A stretch of DNA of 64,000 bases, from NCBI GenBank assembly GCA_946404865.1, contig CAMJFC010000006.1:1-64000 (forward strand), given 5' to 3'. The translations under genes and the position numbers were made by a program. Of this stretch, positions 8,538 to 19,800 are shown one piece after another. This stretch comes from an uncultured Prevotellaceae bacterium. Its GTDB lineage: Bacteria > Bacteroidota > Bacteroidia > Bacteroidales > Bacteroidaceae. The notes beneath the pieces are model-generated. The model ran no database searches and was not told the DNA's origin. It worked only from the letters and a program-made list of their open reading frames with translations. Position 1 is the first letter of the stretch; each line of letters opens with the position of its first letter.

Positions 8538-11500
8538 TTACTTGATGTAGCACTTCTTTCCGTTGACGATGTACACACCTCTTGGGAGTCTTCTGAGCGA
8601 CTTGAGTGTAGCGTCGCGACTGATGAGTACACCTTGGAGAGAATAGACCGTCATGGGACCGTCATTGCCTTCCACGAGCGTGATGCCCGTGATGTCGCCG
8701 ATGGTGAACACGAACGGGTTCTTGCGGCTACCCACCACATCGTCTGCGAAGTTAAGCGTCTCGTTGACCTCATAGCTGTCACCACTGGCCACGTTCTCAA
8801 CGATGAATACAAGAGGTTCGCTTCCGATGCCATGCACCGTCAGGTAGTGATGGGTTCCGACATACTGGCTGACACCGCGCAGTTCGTTTCCAGCCAACGC
8901 GTAGATGCTGTATTCCCCTCCCAACGACTCCGTGCCGTCGCGGAGGATATGAGCCACCACATTCATCGTGTTCGGATAACGGTAGATGTCAACATCCGCC
9001 GAGTTGTACGTGTTATTGGCCATTTTGGGTGCCATCTGCGCTGATGACGCGCTATCGTCGTCGAAGTTGAAGACAAGCGTTTTGTTATCGGCCGATTTGT
9101 AGAGGTAGCCCTGGCCCGGTGTCAGCATAGTGAGCGTCCCCTCCCATGCGCCATCGGTGAATTGAGCGAAACCAGCCTGCGAAGTGATGTAATCGCCCTC
9201 GCTGACATTAGGCAGCGTGCTGTCGAGCGTCCTTTCAGCGTAATAAGGATATGCGAGCCAGTTCCATCCCGTCTTCAGCGTCACGGGAGTTGCCTTGGTA
9301 TCGTAGAGGTGACCGCGCATCGACTGCGAGAATCGTGTTGCCGTCTCCACCTTATATGCCTTGCCTGAAATAAAGTTTTCTATACCACCCGTCATTCCGT
9401 TGACAGGGTCGAAGACGAGTTCATCGTCCTGGCTGACGATACGTGAAACATAACGTGCCATATCGCCAAGCGGCTGGTTCTCGCGCAAGAATGTTGAAAT
9501 CCAGTTCCACCCTCTTGCCATATCGAGCACCTCGGTAAAGATATCTCTACGGAAGCGAGCCTCCACCTCTGTGGCCGCCGTCACCTTCATCCTTAGCGTG
9601 TCGGTGTCGGTCGTTACCATCTCACCGTTGACTGTCCATCCATCGAGCACGAACTCCTCGTCAGGCACCGCGATAATCACCGCCTCGGTGTCGTAGTCAT
9701 AGACACCCGTACCCGTCCCCCTCAACGTACCACCCTCCGTAGCATTGACGGTCAGTTTGATTTGCTGTTTTTTGAAGTTAGCCACGATATCGATGTCGGC
9801 ATTGGCCGTCATCCTGTAAATCGGGTCGGTTTCCACCACCTGGTCGTCGATGGTCCATCCCGTAAACTCGTAACCGGGTTTCGGTGTGGCCTCCAGTTGG
9901 AACGTAGAGCCGTATGCGGGCGCATCCGTACTGGCGGCAGGCGCCTTACGCCGCGGACTACCTGCGGGTTCCACCATCTGCAAGTTGACGCTTCCCGACA
10001 GTTCGGGGAACACCGAAGTCTTCAGTTGGATGAGTCCTCCTCGGAAGAGCACCCAGTCAATCTTTCTGCCGAAGATTCCTTGGAATCCCTCATTGTCGGT
10101 GATACCTGCCGTCTGCACCGTCAGTACATAGTAGCCGTTGGGCTGCGTCTTGTTGAACTCGGTGAAGTCGAGAGTGTATTCCATCGTGCTGTTGTTCTTG
10201 GCAGCAATGGGCACCGTGCTGAGGTCTTGCTGTTTACCCTGCACGTTGAGCGTCAGGTCATCAGCAGTGAATGTCTCAGGCACAATGGGTTTGTTGAAAG
10301 TGACCGTCACCTCGTTGACATCATTGGTCACCAGTTTTTCTGTGGTGAACTCCTCTTCATAGACAGGACCAGTGATGGTCACATCGAGTTCCACATCAGG
10401 ACGTTCCTCATATATCAAAGTATAAGTCCCTCCAGTAGCGCTCACCTCTCCTACGAAATGCAGCCTGTGGTCATAGAGCCACTCCATGCCGTCGCGCAGC
10501 GTGCGGTTGGTCTGCCAGACATTGTCGAGGGGCAACTCTTTGCCATCGCTCAGACGAACTACCTTGAGCAGTTTCTGCCTTCCTGCAGTCGGGTCGAGCA
10601 GTGATGCGTATGTCCATCCTGCATGATCGGGCAACACGAAGAGTTCATACTCCGTCGTGCTCTTCTTCGTTGCCGTGGCATACTGTGCTATCGACACATC
10701 AGTCTGTGTGGCATCGGTGAAGTAGATTTGGTCGGGCATATCATCGGCATCCTCCACATCGTTGACGAGGAAGGCGCGTTTCGGTGTGTTCTCACTGTCA
10801 GCGGGCGGTGTGAAGCCACGAATCAGTTCGTGTATGGTCACGTTATCGAGCAGCGAGAGGTCCTCATTGCCGTAGCTTGTGACATGTGTCGCCTCCACAT
10901 GATATGTCGAGAAGTGTCCGAGCAGCGTACTCTGCAGCCACCACTGGGCGTAGGTCTGCGAGTGTGCCGGAATCGTCCCGAGGTCGTTGGCAATGGTCTG
11001 CCCGAACGAGAGAGCAGCGGGACCACCATTGACCTGCGAGCTGACAATCTCGAACTCAATGGCCAATCCTTTCTCATTCTCTGTTATCTCAGGCTGTTGT
11101 GTGGTCATCCGCACGTTGGTGGCATCACCGTAGCCCTTGTTGTTGATGAGTAAAGCAAACTCAGCATCCTCCATCGGTTCGACGATATCTTTGGTGAGCG
11201 GGTCGTCGCCGTAGACATCTCGCTGCATGAAGTAAGTCAGGTCGAGTTCAGGCGACGGTTTCACAGTGAGTGTCACGGGGAAAAGTTCGCGTGTCATCAC
11301 CAGTCCTGTGAAAGGATCAGTGTATGAGAGCGTACCTCCGAACGACCACTCCACGGGTTCTGTAGGCGCCGCATACTTCGTCGGTATGAAGAGGATGGTA
11401 GCAGTGCCCTCTGTGTTGGGCTGCAGCGTCCACCCACTGGTAAGGCTCACCTCGCCTTCAAGGTTTTTAAGTGACTCGGCATTGATTTGGAACTCATGCG

Positions 11501-14500
11501 TCGTAGCCACATTATTGTTCTTGTCAGAAACCACGAGGTTGAGTTTCATGTCGGTCATCGCCTCCGTTTCGCTGCCATTAAACACCGTGAGCGTGCCCCG
11601 GAAGGCCTGTCTCGTCATGGTCATCGTCTGTTTGATTTGCAGCGTAATGGTCGAGCACACGCTGTTGCGTGGTTCATTCAGCCGTTCAATGACTTTGGCT
11701 TGCGAAGAATTCCAATATTCATCAACCGTGGTATTTCTGTGTTCCATAGCCCAATTTTCGGCCTCGTAGAAAGAATCAACAGCCTGTTTCAACACTTCTG
11801 CGTGCACACGGTTGTCGTTCGCCGGTTCGGTTTGGTCAAGAGCATATCTCCGTGTGTTGGCCACGCGCTCGATGAAAGAGTCGAACACCTCGTTGGTAAC
11901 GCCTTCCGGTTTCAGATGACGCAAGTTGTCAGCCACCAGTTCATTGTCAGGAGTAACGCCTACGACATCGAGCACCTTCTCCATTTCCTCGCCGGTCACA
12001 TCGAACCAGAGAGAGTCGCCCATGATTTCGTGCACGATGCCCAGCGTGGCATCCCACTGCTTCGACAGGAGGTATCCTGAACGCAGCGTCTCGTTGATAT
12101 AGCCGAATGACGTATATTCCGTTTCGAGCGTTTCCATGTTTACCGTGGCCCTACGCGGCGCTCCCGAGGAAGTACCCGTTTTGGCACATGTTACGACCGT
12201 ATCCACTAAGAAATTCTTGACACACGATAATACAGCGAGAACTTTTCCCACCGTCTCTTTCACCAGACATCCTGCAATGGTCAGTCCGCAGTCGAATGAT
12301 TTGTTCGCGATATCCCAGAAGCCCCATTTGCCATCGAATAAGCTGGCCACACACTGGACGAGGCCTTTGGCGCAACCATAAGGCGTAAAGATATCAATCA
12401 CACAGTTGACCGCAGTATTGAGGAAAGACATGGCGCATGGGTCGCACTCATTGACAATCGTCACCTTTTCCCCATACGAGCTCCAGCCGTAGCCACCGCC
12501 ACCTGCTCCGCCTGGATTGCCGAGGCCGCCGCCTACGCCGCCGCCTCCGCCGCCTCCAGCAGCAGCTGTTCCCTCACACACCTTAAAGGTGATAGGTTTC
12601 TCTACAGAATGCCACTTACGGTCGTATCCACATTGCCATGAATAGTCAACACCAGCTTGGTCGTGACATGGTCCGCCGCCTGCAGCTCTTCTCATAGCAT
12701 GTTGTGTCTCTGGAATACGGGTCACCTTCACAGGCAGGATATAGCTCTGTTGCGGTGCAAGCGTCAGTCCAGTACTCTCAGCCAACGGCTCCCACTGGTA
12801 AACATCAGTCACATCAGGCAGTCTGAAGCTGACATCCTGAGCATTGATCAATCCCTTGTTGGTAGCGATGGCATAGAACACCAGACTCTCCCCCTCTGCC
12901 AGGGAGTCGGCTGGTATGCGACTCGGTACGATGAGGTCAACCACGGGGACAGGCACATTGGTCTCGTATGTCACCGTCGTCACGATGTCATACACATCCT
13001 CCACTTCGGTTTCCTCGACCGCCCACGTCACCTTGATGGCTTCGATACTAAGGTTCACCACTTTGGTGGTCGTCACTCCCGGGTCAACGATGATGTTGTT
13101 GGAGTATGAGTCGTGATTGTCGGCCGTGACAGAGAGTTTATAATATCCCTCCGGCAGGTCGGGGAATGTGCAGCGTCCGTCATCACCCGTGACACCTTGC
13201 GTCACGAGCGCATTGGTGACACTGTTGCGCAGCACCACTTGTGCATCCTTCACATGCGGTTTCTCCTCCGTGTAATAAGTATATTCATCGGCCACCTCGA
13301 CCACGAGCGTGCCTTTCTGGTCGGAGACAGGCGTGATGCTGTAGTTGGCGTAAGTGCCGTTACCATACTGCACGTTGAATCCGATTGTACCCGTAACAGG
13401 CACATTGAGTTGCATATCGGCAGTAGGCTTGAACAAAAGAACCACAGTGGCCGTATCGCCCTTGTTAATGCCCGCGAGCGTCTTACCCTGAGCGCAACCC
13501 ATCCAATCGGGCAGCGCGAGGGTCAGTTCACCGGTGTTTCCTTTGCCGTTGTTGACAATCTGCACAGGATATTCACGCGTCTGTCCTTTGGTCATAGTCG
13601 TGGTGATACGCGGGTTGGTGAGCACGAGGTTGGCCTGAGCCATCTGCGAGAAGTTGTAAATCGCAATGGGCAGTTTAGCCCCCTCGGCCGAAGTGACGAG
13701 CAGGTTGACGACCTCCCAGTCCTTACCCGACCCGGGGATGGTGGACGTGAGCGTGTAGGTGAGCAAGGGTTTCGCCCCTGCAGCGATAGTTGCTGGCAGC
13801 GAGCTTTCAACGATATAACCTTCGGGTTTCGACACCACCTCGACTTTGACACCTGTGAGCGCCGTTTGTCCGGGGTTCTGTAATTCGACAGCCGCCTCGA
13901 ACGCCTCGCCCACAGTGAGGTTGTTTTTGATGTAGCCCGTAGTGGTGCGGCGGAGAGTGAACACCTCGAACGTTGTCATAGCAGTAGTTGCGCCCTCGTC
14001 CGGATAGCAGACGCCAGCCACCACATGGCCGGCGAGCGAAGTGTTGACCAACCAGCTGTATGCGAACTTACCCTCGCCGTCGGTTGTAATGCGCTGCGAC
14101 TGACGTATGCCATCGCTGATAACATAGAGGTCGATGGGAGCGTTAGCATAATCGCGACCGCTGAGTTGACCGGTGAAGTTGACGTTATCATCCAGATTAT
14201 ACCTGTCGCGGTCGGTTTGAATCGTAGCTTGGAAAGGCGAGAGCAACGACACCTCGAAGATCTCAGATGTGTTGTTCGCTACAGACAATTCCTTTACTGT
14301 GTTCGTCTCGTTGACGACAGCATAGAGTTGGTGCACACCAACTGTTTTGGACAGTGTGAGCACTTTTTCTATGGTCTTGACGGCACCGATAGCGAGGTTC
14401 TCGTCAATGGGCAGTGTGGCCAGCGCATCCTTATGTCCCTTCTCATAGATTTTCACCTGTGTGTTGGAAGGCAGCGGAGCGGCACCATCGTTGGTGACCG

Positions 14501-16787
14501 TAACAGTGACTGTGATATCATCGCCAACCACAGCTTCTGCGGGTGTCGCCTGAATGCTGATGATGGCGTCGGGCAATGTTTGGTCGGTAATCATCACCCA
14601 ACAGGTCCCTTTGGCGTAGTCGCCGCTCTGAACAGTGAAGATGACCGTGTGAGAGTCGTCGGTCACATTGTTGGGCAGCGAGCGTACGACCACATCGACC
14701 GTCTTCGAACCAGCAGGAATCGTCACCTCATGGTTATATTCGAGTTGGTCGTCATAGTCGCTACTCAGTGTCACTGTCAGTGGTTTGTCGGTGGCGTTAT
14801 TGCGCTCGATGGTGAGCGTGGTGGTGCCACCCTCCTTCACCGTACCCTGCTTAGCCGTCAGTCGCAGTGCCGGTCCATCGTCATCAAGCACAGAGAGTTG
14901 TGCACTGACATGTCCGGCAGCCTCGCCCGCCGCGCTGCAGCTGCATGACGACAGCCACACCGCCGCCGTGATGGTGTAGGTACGGTCACCGTCCACATCC
15001 TGATTGTCGGCGGGTCCGAAGTTGAAGTGAATCTCCTCAACCCCCTTAGCCATCTCGAGCGTCCGGTTGCCGAAGTATAATTTCCCGTCGGCATCATCGG
15101 TGAGGCGTATGGTCACCTTCTTATCCTTGTTGGTGATACGCTTCAAAACGCCAGCCACGGAGACAGGGCCATCACTCTCCTGCACCTGCGTCGGGGTGAG
15201 CGTCAGCGACAGCACAGGCAAGTCGTCGTCGGAAATCATGACGAGCGCTGTGCCCTTGACGTGGTTGGGAGCCGATACCGTGAACTGGTTCGTCAGTGTG
15301 CCATTGGGTGTGTCATCATTGACGATTCTGACCGCCACCTGCACAGACTTCTGCCCGGCAGGGATGACCACTGATGAAGGTACGGCAAACCGTTTGTTGT
15401 TCTCGCTGGTGAGCGTCACGGTGAGATCCTCTTTCGGCGCCCTCTGGGTTGTGATGGTGAGCGTCAGTTCCGTGTCAACGCCCTCGGCCACCTCAGTCTT
15501 TGACAGTGTGACCGTGAGCGCAGGTTGTTCGTTATCAACAATAACGACACGTCCGGTAACCGGTTCGTACGGGTTGGACGTGCTCACGCTGTTGACAGTG
15601 AGCACCACAGCGGTATCTGCGTCGAGCACGTCATTATCGTTGACCGTGATGTAGAAAAGAACAGCCGACTGTCCCTCACTGATGGTCACGAGTTCAGGTA
15701 TGGTGAGACGAGTATCCTGGCTTGCCTCTCCCGCATCATTGGTCCGGGAAATGGTGAAACTCTGCGTATTGCTCCAGCTTCCGCTTCGGCTCAGTTTCGC
15801 CGTGATGCGTTGCCATGTTTGGTTTTCACTGACGGTAGTAGGCGACAGTTCCAAAACCAGTTTCTTCCCCACGCTGATATTGCTCTCACTGGCTGCCACA
15901 TTATTATCGCGGAGAGAGGGATGTTCGCCAGCATCATCGTTGGGAATGACAGTCACCTGCACCTTGGCCACGCCATCGATGCCGAGCAGTTCGGGCAGCG
16001 CCAGTTCCGCTTGCCGGCTCACCTCGCTGTTGGCAGCAAGTGTCCCGCTGAAGCGTGTTGTGGAGAGCACCTTACTTTTCGTTCCGCCGAGATTGATCAA
16101 CGCCACCTCTTCGCTCCATCCGCCTTCTGTAGCCACCTGTCCGATGTTCTTCACCTTCCACGCCACATTGAGTGTGCCACCCGGATTGACCGTTTTCTCT
16201 GTGAAAGTCACAGAAAGAGGAGTAAGGTCGGGCCTCGGAATCTCTTTGATGACGATAGCCGCATCTTTAGCGTCGGTCAGCACATTCTGCAAGTCACGGT
16301 CAGAGAGCGTCACATTATTCAGATGGACCGGCAGCACAGCACCATTACCGAGTGTCCCGTCTGTGGTGAGTTGCAAGGAGAGCAATGTGCCTTGATTATC
16401 AAGTATCAGCGCATTGTCCTGACTATAGACGATGATGCGGTACATGTAGTAAGTCATCCACTGTCCAGATTTGTCCATGCCTTGTGGATAGCAATACTCA
16501 GAGGTTGTACCTCTGGCCGTAGCCGCCACCGTGTGGCTGTTGGCACGTGTCTTTGACAGCGTCACCGTCAACTGTCCGGTCTCCTCATCGGCAGCCAGTT
16601 GGTACGGCACCGAGATGTCGAACTGCACACCCGTGATATCGCTGGTGTTCTCAAGTACTATGGGCAGTGTTACGTTTTTACCTGCGGGCGTCTCCACCGA
16701 ATCCACCCTCAGCACGTTGTTCTGCGCTTGCAGCAGGCCGGCGAAGGTCGCCAGCACTGTCAGCATTGCTAATTTCAGGTATTTCAT
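8538..16787 (-). CDS. Giant secreted multidomain surface protein with cohesin-like, CARDB and Calx-beta modules
   Basis: A 2749-aa exported protein of unknown function. Approximate domain order: signal peptide 1-22; cohesin-like beta-sandwich 24-182 (VTLPIVLENTSDITGVQFDI, then YRIIVYSQDNALI); CARDB-like 188-308; about four Calx-beta-like repeats 310-740 with EG and DD/DN signatures; a second CARDB-like domain from 740; a regulatory-type beta-sandwich near 1165-1250; a glycine-rich linker 1411-1435; a cysteine-rich hydrophobic stretch 1440-1540; Ig-like segments; two divergent InlB-type repeats 2290-2418; paired GWNW modules 2428-2575; a type-A-like sorting end (LPRGVYIVNGKKCYIK). Start: the open frame begins with GTG at 16793, but ATG at 16787 opens a better signal peptide. 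It follows the LRR gene by about 16 bases, so it is the second gene of the operon. Adhesion or matrix building is likely; any enzyme role is unsupported. Confidence 0.85.
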   Translation of the reverse strand: MKYLKLAMLTVLATFAGLLQAQNNVLRVDSVETPAGKNVTLPIVLENTSDITGVQFDISVPYQLAADEETGQLTVTLSKTRANSHTVAATARGTTSEYCYPQGMDKSGQWMTYYMYRIIVYSQDNALILDNQGTLLSLQLTTDGTLGNGAVLPVHLNNVTLSDRDLQNVLTDAKDAAIVIKEIPRPDLTPLSVTFTEKTVNPGGTLNVAWKVKNIGQVATEGGWSEEVALINLGGTKSKVLSTTRFSGTLAANSEVSRQAELALPELLGIDGVAKVQVTVIPNDDAGEHPSLRDNNVAASESNISVGKKLVLELSPTTVSENQTWQRITAKLSRSGSWSNTQSFTISRTNDAGEASQDTRLTIPELVTISEGQSAVLFYITVNDNDVLDADTAVVLTVNSVSTSNPYEPVTGRVVIVDNEQPALTVTLSKTEVAEGVDTELTLTITTQRAPKEDLTVTLTSENNKRFAVPSSVVIPAGQKSVQVAVRIVNDDTPNGTLTNQFTVSAPNHVKGTALVMISDDDLPVLSLTLTPTQVQESDGPVSVAGVLKRITNKDKKVTIRLTDDADGKLYFGNRTLEMAKGVEEIHFNFGPADNQDVDGDRTYTITAAVWLSSCSCSAAGEAAGHVSAQLSVLDDDGPALRLTAKQGTVKEGGTTTLTIERNNATDKPLTVTLSSDYDDQLEYNHEVTIPAGSKTVDVVVRSLPNNVTDDSHTVIFTVQSGDYAKGTCWVMITDQTLPDAIISIQATPAEAVVGDDITVTVTVTNDGAAPLPSNTQVKIYEKGHKDALATLPIDENLAIGAVKTIEKVLTLSKTVGVHQLYAVVNETNTVKELSVANNTSEIFEVSLLSPFQATIQTDRDRYNLDDNVNFTGQLSGRDYANAPIDLYVISDGIRQSQRITTDGEGKFAYSWLVNTSLAGHVVAGVCYPDEGATTAMTTFEVFTLRRTTTGYIKNNLTVGEAFEAAVELQNPGQTALTGVKVEVVSKPEGYIVESSLPATIAAGAKPLLTYTLTSTIPGSGKDWEVVNLLVTSAEGAKLPIAIYNFSQMAQANLVLTNPRITTTMTKGQTREYPVQIVNNGKGNTGELTLALPDWMGCAQGKTLAGINKGDTATVVLLFKPTADMQLNVPVTGTIGFNVQYGNGTYANYSITPVSDQKGTLVVEVADEYTYYTEEKPHVKDAQVVLRNSVTNALVTQGVTGDDGRCTFPDLPEGYYKLSVTADNHDSYSNNIIVDPGVTTTKVVNLSIEAIKVTWAVEETEVEDVYDIVTTVTYETNVPVPVVDLIVPSRIPADSLAEGESLVFYAIATNKGLINAQDVSFRLPDVTDVYQWEPLAESTGLTLAPQQSYILPVKVTRIPETQHAMRRAAGGGPCHDQAGVDYSWQCGYDRKWHSVEKPITFKVCEGTAAAGGGGGGGVGGGLGNPGGAGGGGYGWSSYGEKVTIVNECDPCAMSFLNTAVNCVIDIFTPYGCAKGLVQCVASLFDGKWGFWDIANKSFDCGLTIAGCLVKETVGKVLAVLSCVKNFLVDTVVTCAKTGTSSGAPRRATVNMETLETEYTSFGYINETLRSGYLLSKQWDATLGIVHEIMGDSLWFDVTGEEMEKVLDVVGVTPDNELVADNLRHLKPEGVTNEVFDSFIERVANTRRYALDQTEPANDNRVHAEVLKQAVDSFYEAENWAMEHRNTTVDEYWNSSQAKVIERLNEPRNSVCSTITLQIKQTMTMTRQAFRGTLTVFNGSETEAMTDMKLNLVVSDKNNNVATTHEFQINAESLKNLEGEVSLTSGWTLQPNTEGTATILFIPTKYAAPTEPVEWSFGGTLSYTDPFTGLVMTRELFPVTLTVKPSPELDLTYFMQRDVYGDDPLTKDIVEPMEDAEFALLINNKGYGDATNVRMTTQQPEITENEKGLAIEFEIVSSQVNGGPAALSFGQTIANDLGTIPAHSQTYAQWWLQSTLLGHFSTYHVEATHVTSYGNEDLSLLDNVTIHELIRGFTPPADSENTPKRAFLVNDVEDADDMPDQIYFTDATQTDVSIAQYATATKKSTTEYELFVLPDHAGWTYASLLDPTAGRQKLLKVVRLSDGKELPLDNVWQTNRTLRDGMEWLYDHRLHFVGEVSATGGTYTLIYEERPDVELDVTITGPVYEEEFTTEKLVTNDVNEVTVTFNKPIVPETFTADDLTLNVQGKQQDLSTVPIAAKNNSTMEYTLDFTEFNKTQPNGYYVLTVQTAGITDNEGFQGIFGRKIDWVLFRGGLIQLKTSVFPELSGSVNLQMVEPAGSPRRKAPAASTDAPAYGSTFQLEATPKPGYEFTGWTIDDQVVETDPIYRMTANADIDIVANFKKQQIKLTVNATEGGTLRGTGTGVYDYDTEAVIIAVPDEEFVLDGWTVNGEMVTTDTDTLRMKVTAATEVEARFRRDIFTEVLDMARGWNWISTFLRENQPLGDMARYVSRIVSQDDELVFDPVNGMTGGIENFISGKAYKVETATRFSQSMRGHLYDTKATPVTLKTGWNWLAYPYYAERTLDSTLPNVSEGDYITSQAGFAQFTDGAWEGTLTMLTPGQGYLYKSADNKTLVFNFDDDSASSAQMAPKMANNTYNSADVDIYRYPNTMNVVAHILRDGTESLGGEYSIYALAGNELRGVSQYVGTHHYLTVHGIGSEPLVFIVENVASGDSYEVNETLNFADDVVGSRKNPFVFTIGDITGITLVEGNDGPMTVYSLQGVLISRDATLKSLRRLPRGVYIVNGKKCYIK

Positions 16788-16803
16788 AGTCACTTATTGT
16801 TGA

Positions 16804-19800
16804 TTATTTTCTTATCTTAAACTGCTTACCGTTGACATTGAGGATATAGACACCTGAGGGCAGTGTGTTCCACTTCCCTACGCGCCGTCCGCTGAGGTCG
16901 AAGATGATGAGGTTGTCGATATCATCGAGTTGTGTGAAATCGATTTCCTCAATACCTGTGGTGCTATTATCAGTGAAAGTGACACCGAGGCGCCGCGCTT
17001 GCGGGTCGCTCAGACGCACCTCACTGACTGCGGCCCCTGCCGGCAGCGTCTCGAAGAGCTGGTGCTGTCCCATAGTGAGCATATTCCCCTCGGGCGAGTA
17101 GATGACGACCTTCACACCATGATTGGTGTCGCGCATGGCCACCGAGAATTGGCTCTTGATGTCGCCGTTGACTCTCAGTTGGTGACTGTTCGCGCCACTG
17201 ATAGTCATCTGTATTGCAGCCACCTCGTCGTTATTAGTCAGACGGACACCGTTGTTGCCTACAGCAAGGATGTTGCGGCTGTCATCCACCATATATCGTG
17301 GTGCCAAGAACGCTGGTGTTCCTGCCTGCGTCTGTCCCTCGTAAGCGAGCACGTAATCGACTGTCCCCACCACATCGCTGACATTGACCGTCTTGTCAGC
17401 ATTAACATCAGCAGCGCTGAAGTTGAAGAACTGTTCATCGGGTTTTGCATCATGCAAGGCATAGTAGATGACGTTCTGCAGGTCGGCCACATCAACCGTC
17501 TGATCGGCATTGACATCACCGTCCTGCCAATCGACACGCAGGATGAAAATGGGCTCGTAGTAGTCGCTGTATGAAGGACTGTAAATGTTGAGCGCACCCT
17601 TTTGTGCCTGGAACACATTGTCAGAAGTCACATTCCACATCCCATCCGTCTTTTCCAAGCCGCCGTACCAGTCAAAATAGAGATAAGCATTTGATGCGTA
17701 TCTGCGATAGAGGTATGTGTACGACAGATTGTAGTTGCCGCTGTCGTGGTTGTATTTTTGGAGTCTGTTGGGTTCGATGGCCACAGGCTGTCCGGGCGTA
17801 TAGTCGATGACAACAGTCTCGACAAGGTCGTCGGGCACCGAAGCCTCCTTCGTTTTGAAGTCAACGAACTGATATCCTCGAGTAAACTTGTCGGATTTCA
17901 ATTTGTCTCGTGCCATCACCTCCGACATGTCTGTGAGCCAGTTATAGCTCACATCGAGCACCGTCAGGTTGGGCATCATCGAAGCCAGTTTATAGAGGTC
18001 GCCACGCAGGTGGTTGCCCTTGAGGTTGACCTCCGTGAGCGTCGTATTCTGTTCTGTCAACAGAGTATCCACCTTTGTCTCAATGGCATTGTCGGCCAAT
18101 GTCAGTTTAGTCAGTTTGGAGAGACAGAACACCGACCGTGGCAGTTGTCCGCTTAGGCCTTGATCAGTCAGGTCAATAGCTGTGATATAGAACAATTCGT
18201 CATCGTTCTCATCGACCACAGTGGACACACCGTTCCATTTGCCGTTGGAGTGGTTTCGTGAGCTCACGTCCCACTTTGTCTTCCACGTCTCTCCACCAAG
18301 TTGGTTGTAGAGGTCGCAGAGAGCGAGGTAGTCGGCTCGGTTCAGCATCTCATCGCTCTCAAAAGCCCGAATCTCCTTAAACGTTTTCCAGATGTCAGTG
18401 TTCTTATACACCTCGACCTGTCCGTCAGGAACTTCCAGCACACAGTTGGTTCTGTATTCAGTGTAATACTGGTTGATTGCCGGCGGAGTTCCTGCATAGA
18501 CACGCAGTAGCGTCAGGTTCTCGCAGTCGTCGAAGTATGAGAAACGGTTGTCGGCGGAGTAGTCCATCTTTCGTCCGAGTTTTGCCGTCTTCAACTTCTG
18601 ACAGTAAGCGGCGAAATAACTGCCTACCGATGTGACATTCTTTGGAACCGTGATTTCTTCCAACTGAGTATTGTAGAACACATACTGTCCGATGGTGGTC
18701 AGCGAGAGCGGCAATTCGATGCTCTCCAGTCCCGACTCATAGAACGCATAGTTGGCAATCGACAGCAAACCGTCTGGCAATACGATAGATTTCAGCGCCT
18801 TCGTGCCACGGAATGTGGAACCTGGTATCGCCGTGAGGTTTTCAGGTAGTGTCACGCTCTCCAGTGCCTCACAGTTGTAGAACACACTTGTACCGAACGA
18901 GGTGATGGTCGAAGGCAGCACAGCCTGTTTTATTCCGCTGCCGTAGAAAGCCCCCGAGCCGAGCGTCTGCAAGTTAGCCGGGATATTGACGTTCTCCAAA
19001 GCCACACAGTTTTGGAACGCATATTGTCCGATGACTGTGATTTGGTCGTTGAGAGAAATGTCAGCCAGCGCCGAGCAGTTGTTGAAGGCTTGGTAACTGA
19101 CCTCGCGTATGCCGTCGTGCATGGTGACCGTGGTGAGAGCCGGGCAGTAGCTTGCGAACTCACGCGGTACGACCGTCACGCCCGTAGGGATGTTGACCTT
19201 GCGCAGTTGTCCACAACCATAGAATACCGCCTCGCCAAGATAAGTCACGCCATTGGGTAACGAGACCTCTGTGAATCCTGTGTTTTGGAACGCATTATAC
19301 CCGATGGATGTGAGTGTCGCCTGGTTGTAGTTCATCTGTGTGAGCTGTGGACATGCGCCAAAGGACTGATTACCTATCTTTGTCGTTCCATCAGCGAGTG
19401 TCACCTGCCGCAAGTTATCACAGCCGTAAAGTACGCTGTTGGGCACCACGGTGATATTGCCCGGGAAAGTGAAGGTCTCGATGGCCTTATCGTTATTAAA
19501 CGCTCCATCACCGAGAGACGTCAGGCTCACGGGCAGTGTGCCAGGTACGAGAACCGGGCAATAAGCGAACGCATTGTTTCCGATGGTGGTCAATCCGTCG
19601 TTGAACACCAATTCCGGCAGATTATCACACTGATAGAAAGCACTGTTTCCGATGGTGCGACATGTGGCAGGCAATGTAATGGTATTTGCGAGATTACTAT
19701 TGTTGTAGAACGCATATTGTCCGATAGTCACCAGTTTTGACGGAATGTTAACTGTCGTCAGTGCGGTGCATCGATAGAAGGCATAGTTGCCGATTTCGGT

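Noticed and set aside
9762..16556. Several plus-strand frames of 170-340 aa opposite the giant proteins
   Set aside because: They are scattered, overlap one another and lie antisense to a continuous 2749-aa frame with signal peptide and domains.
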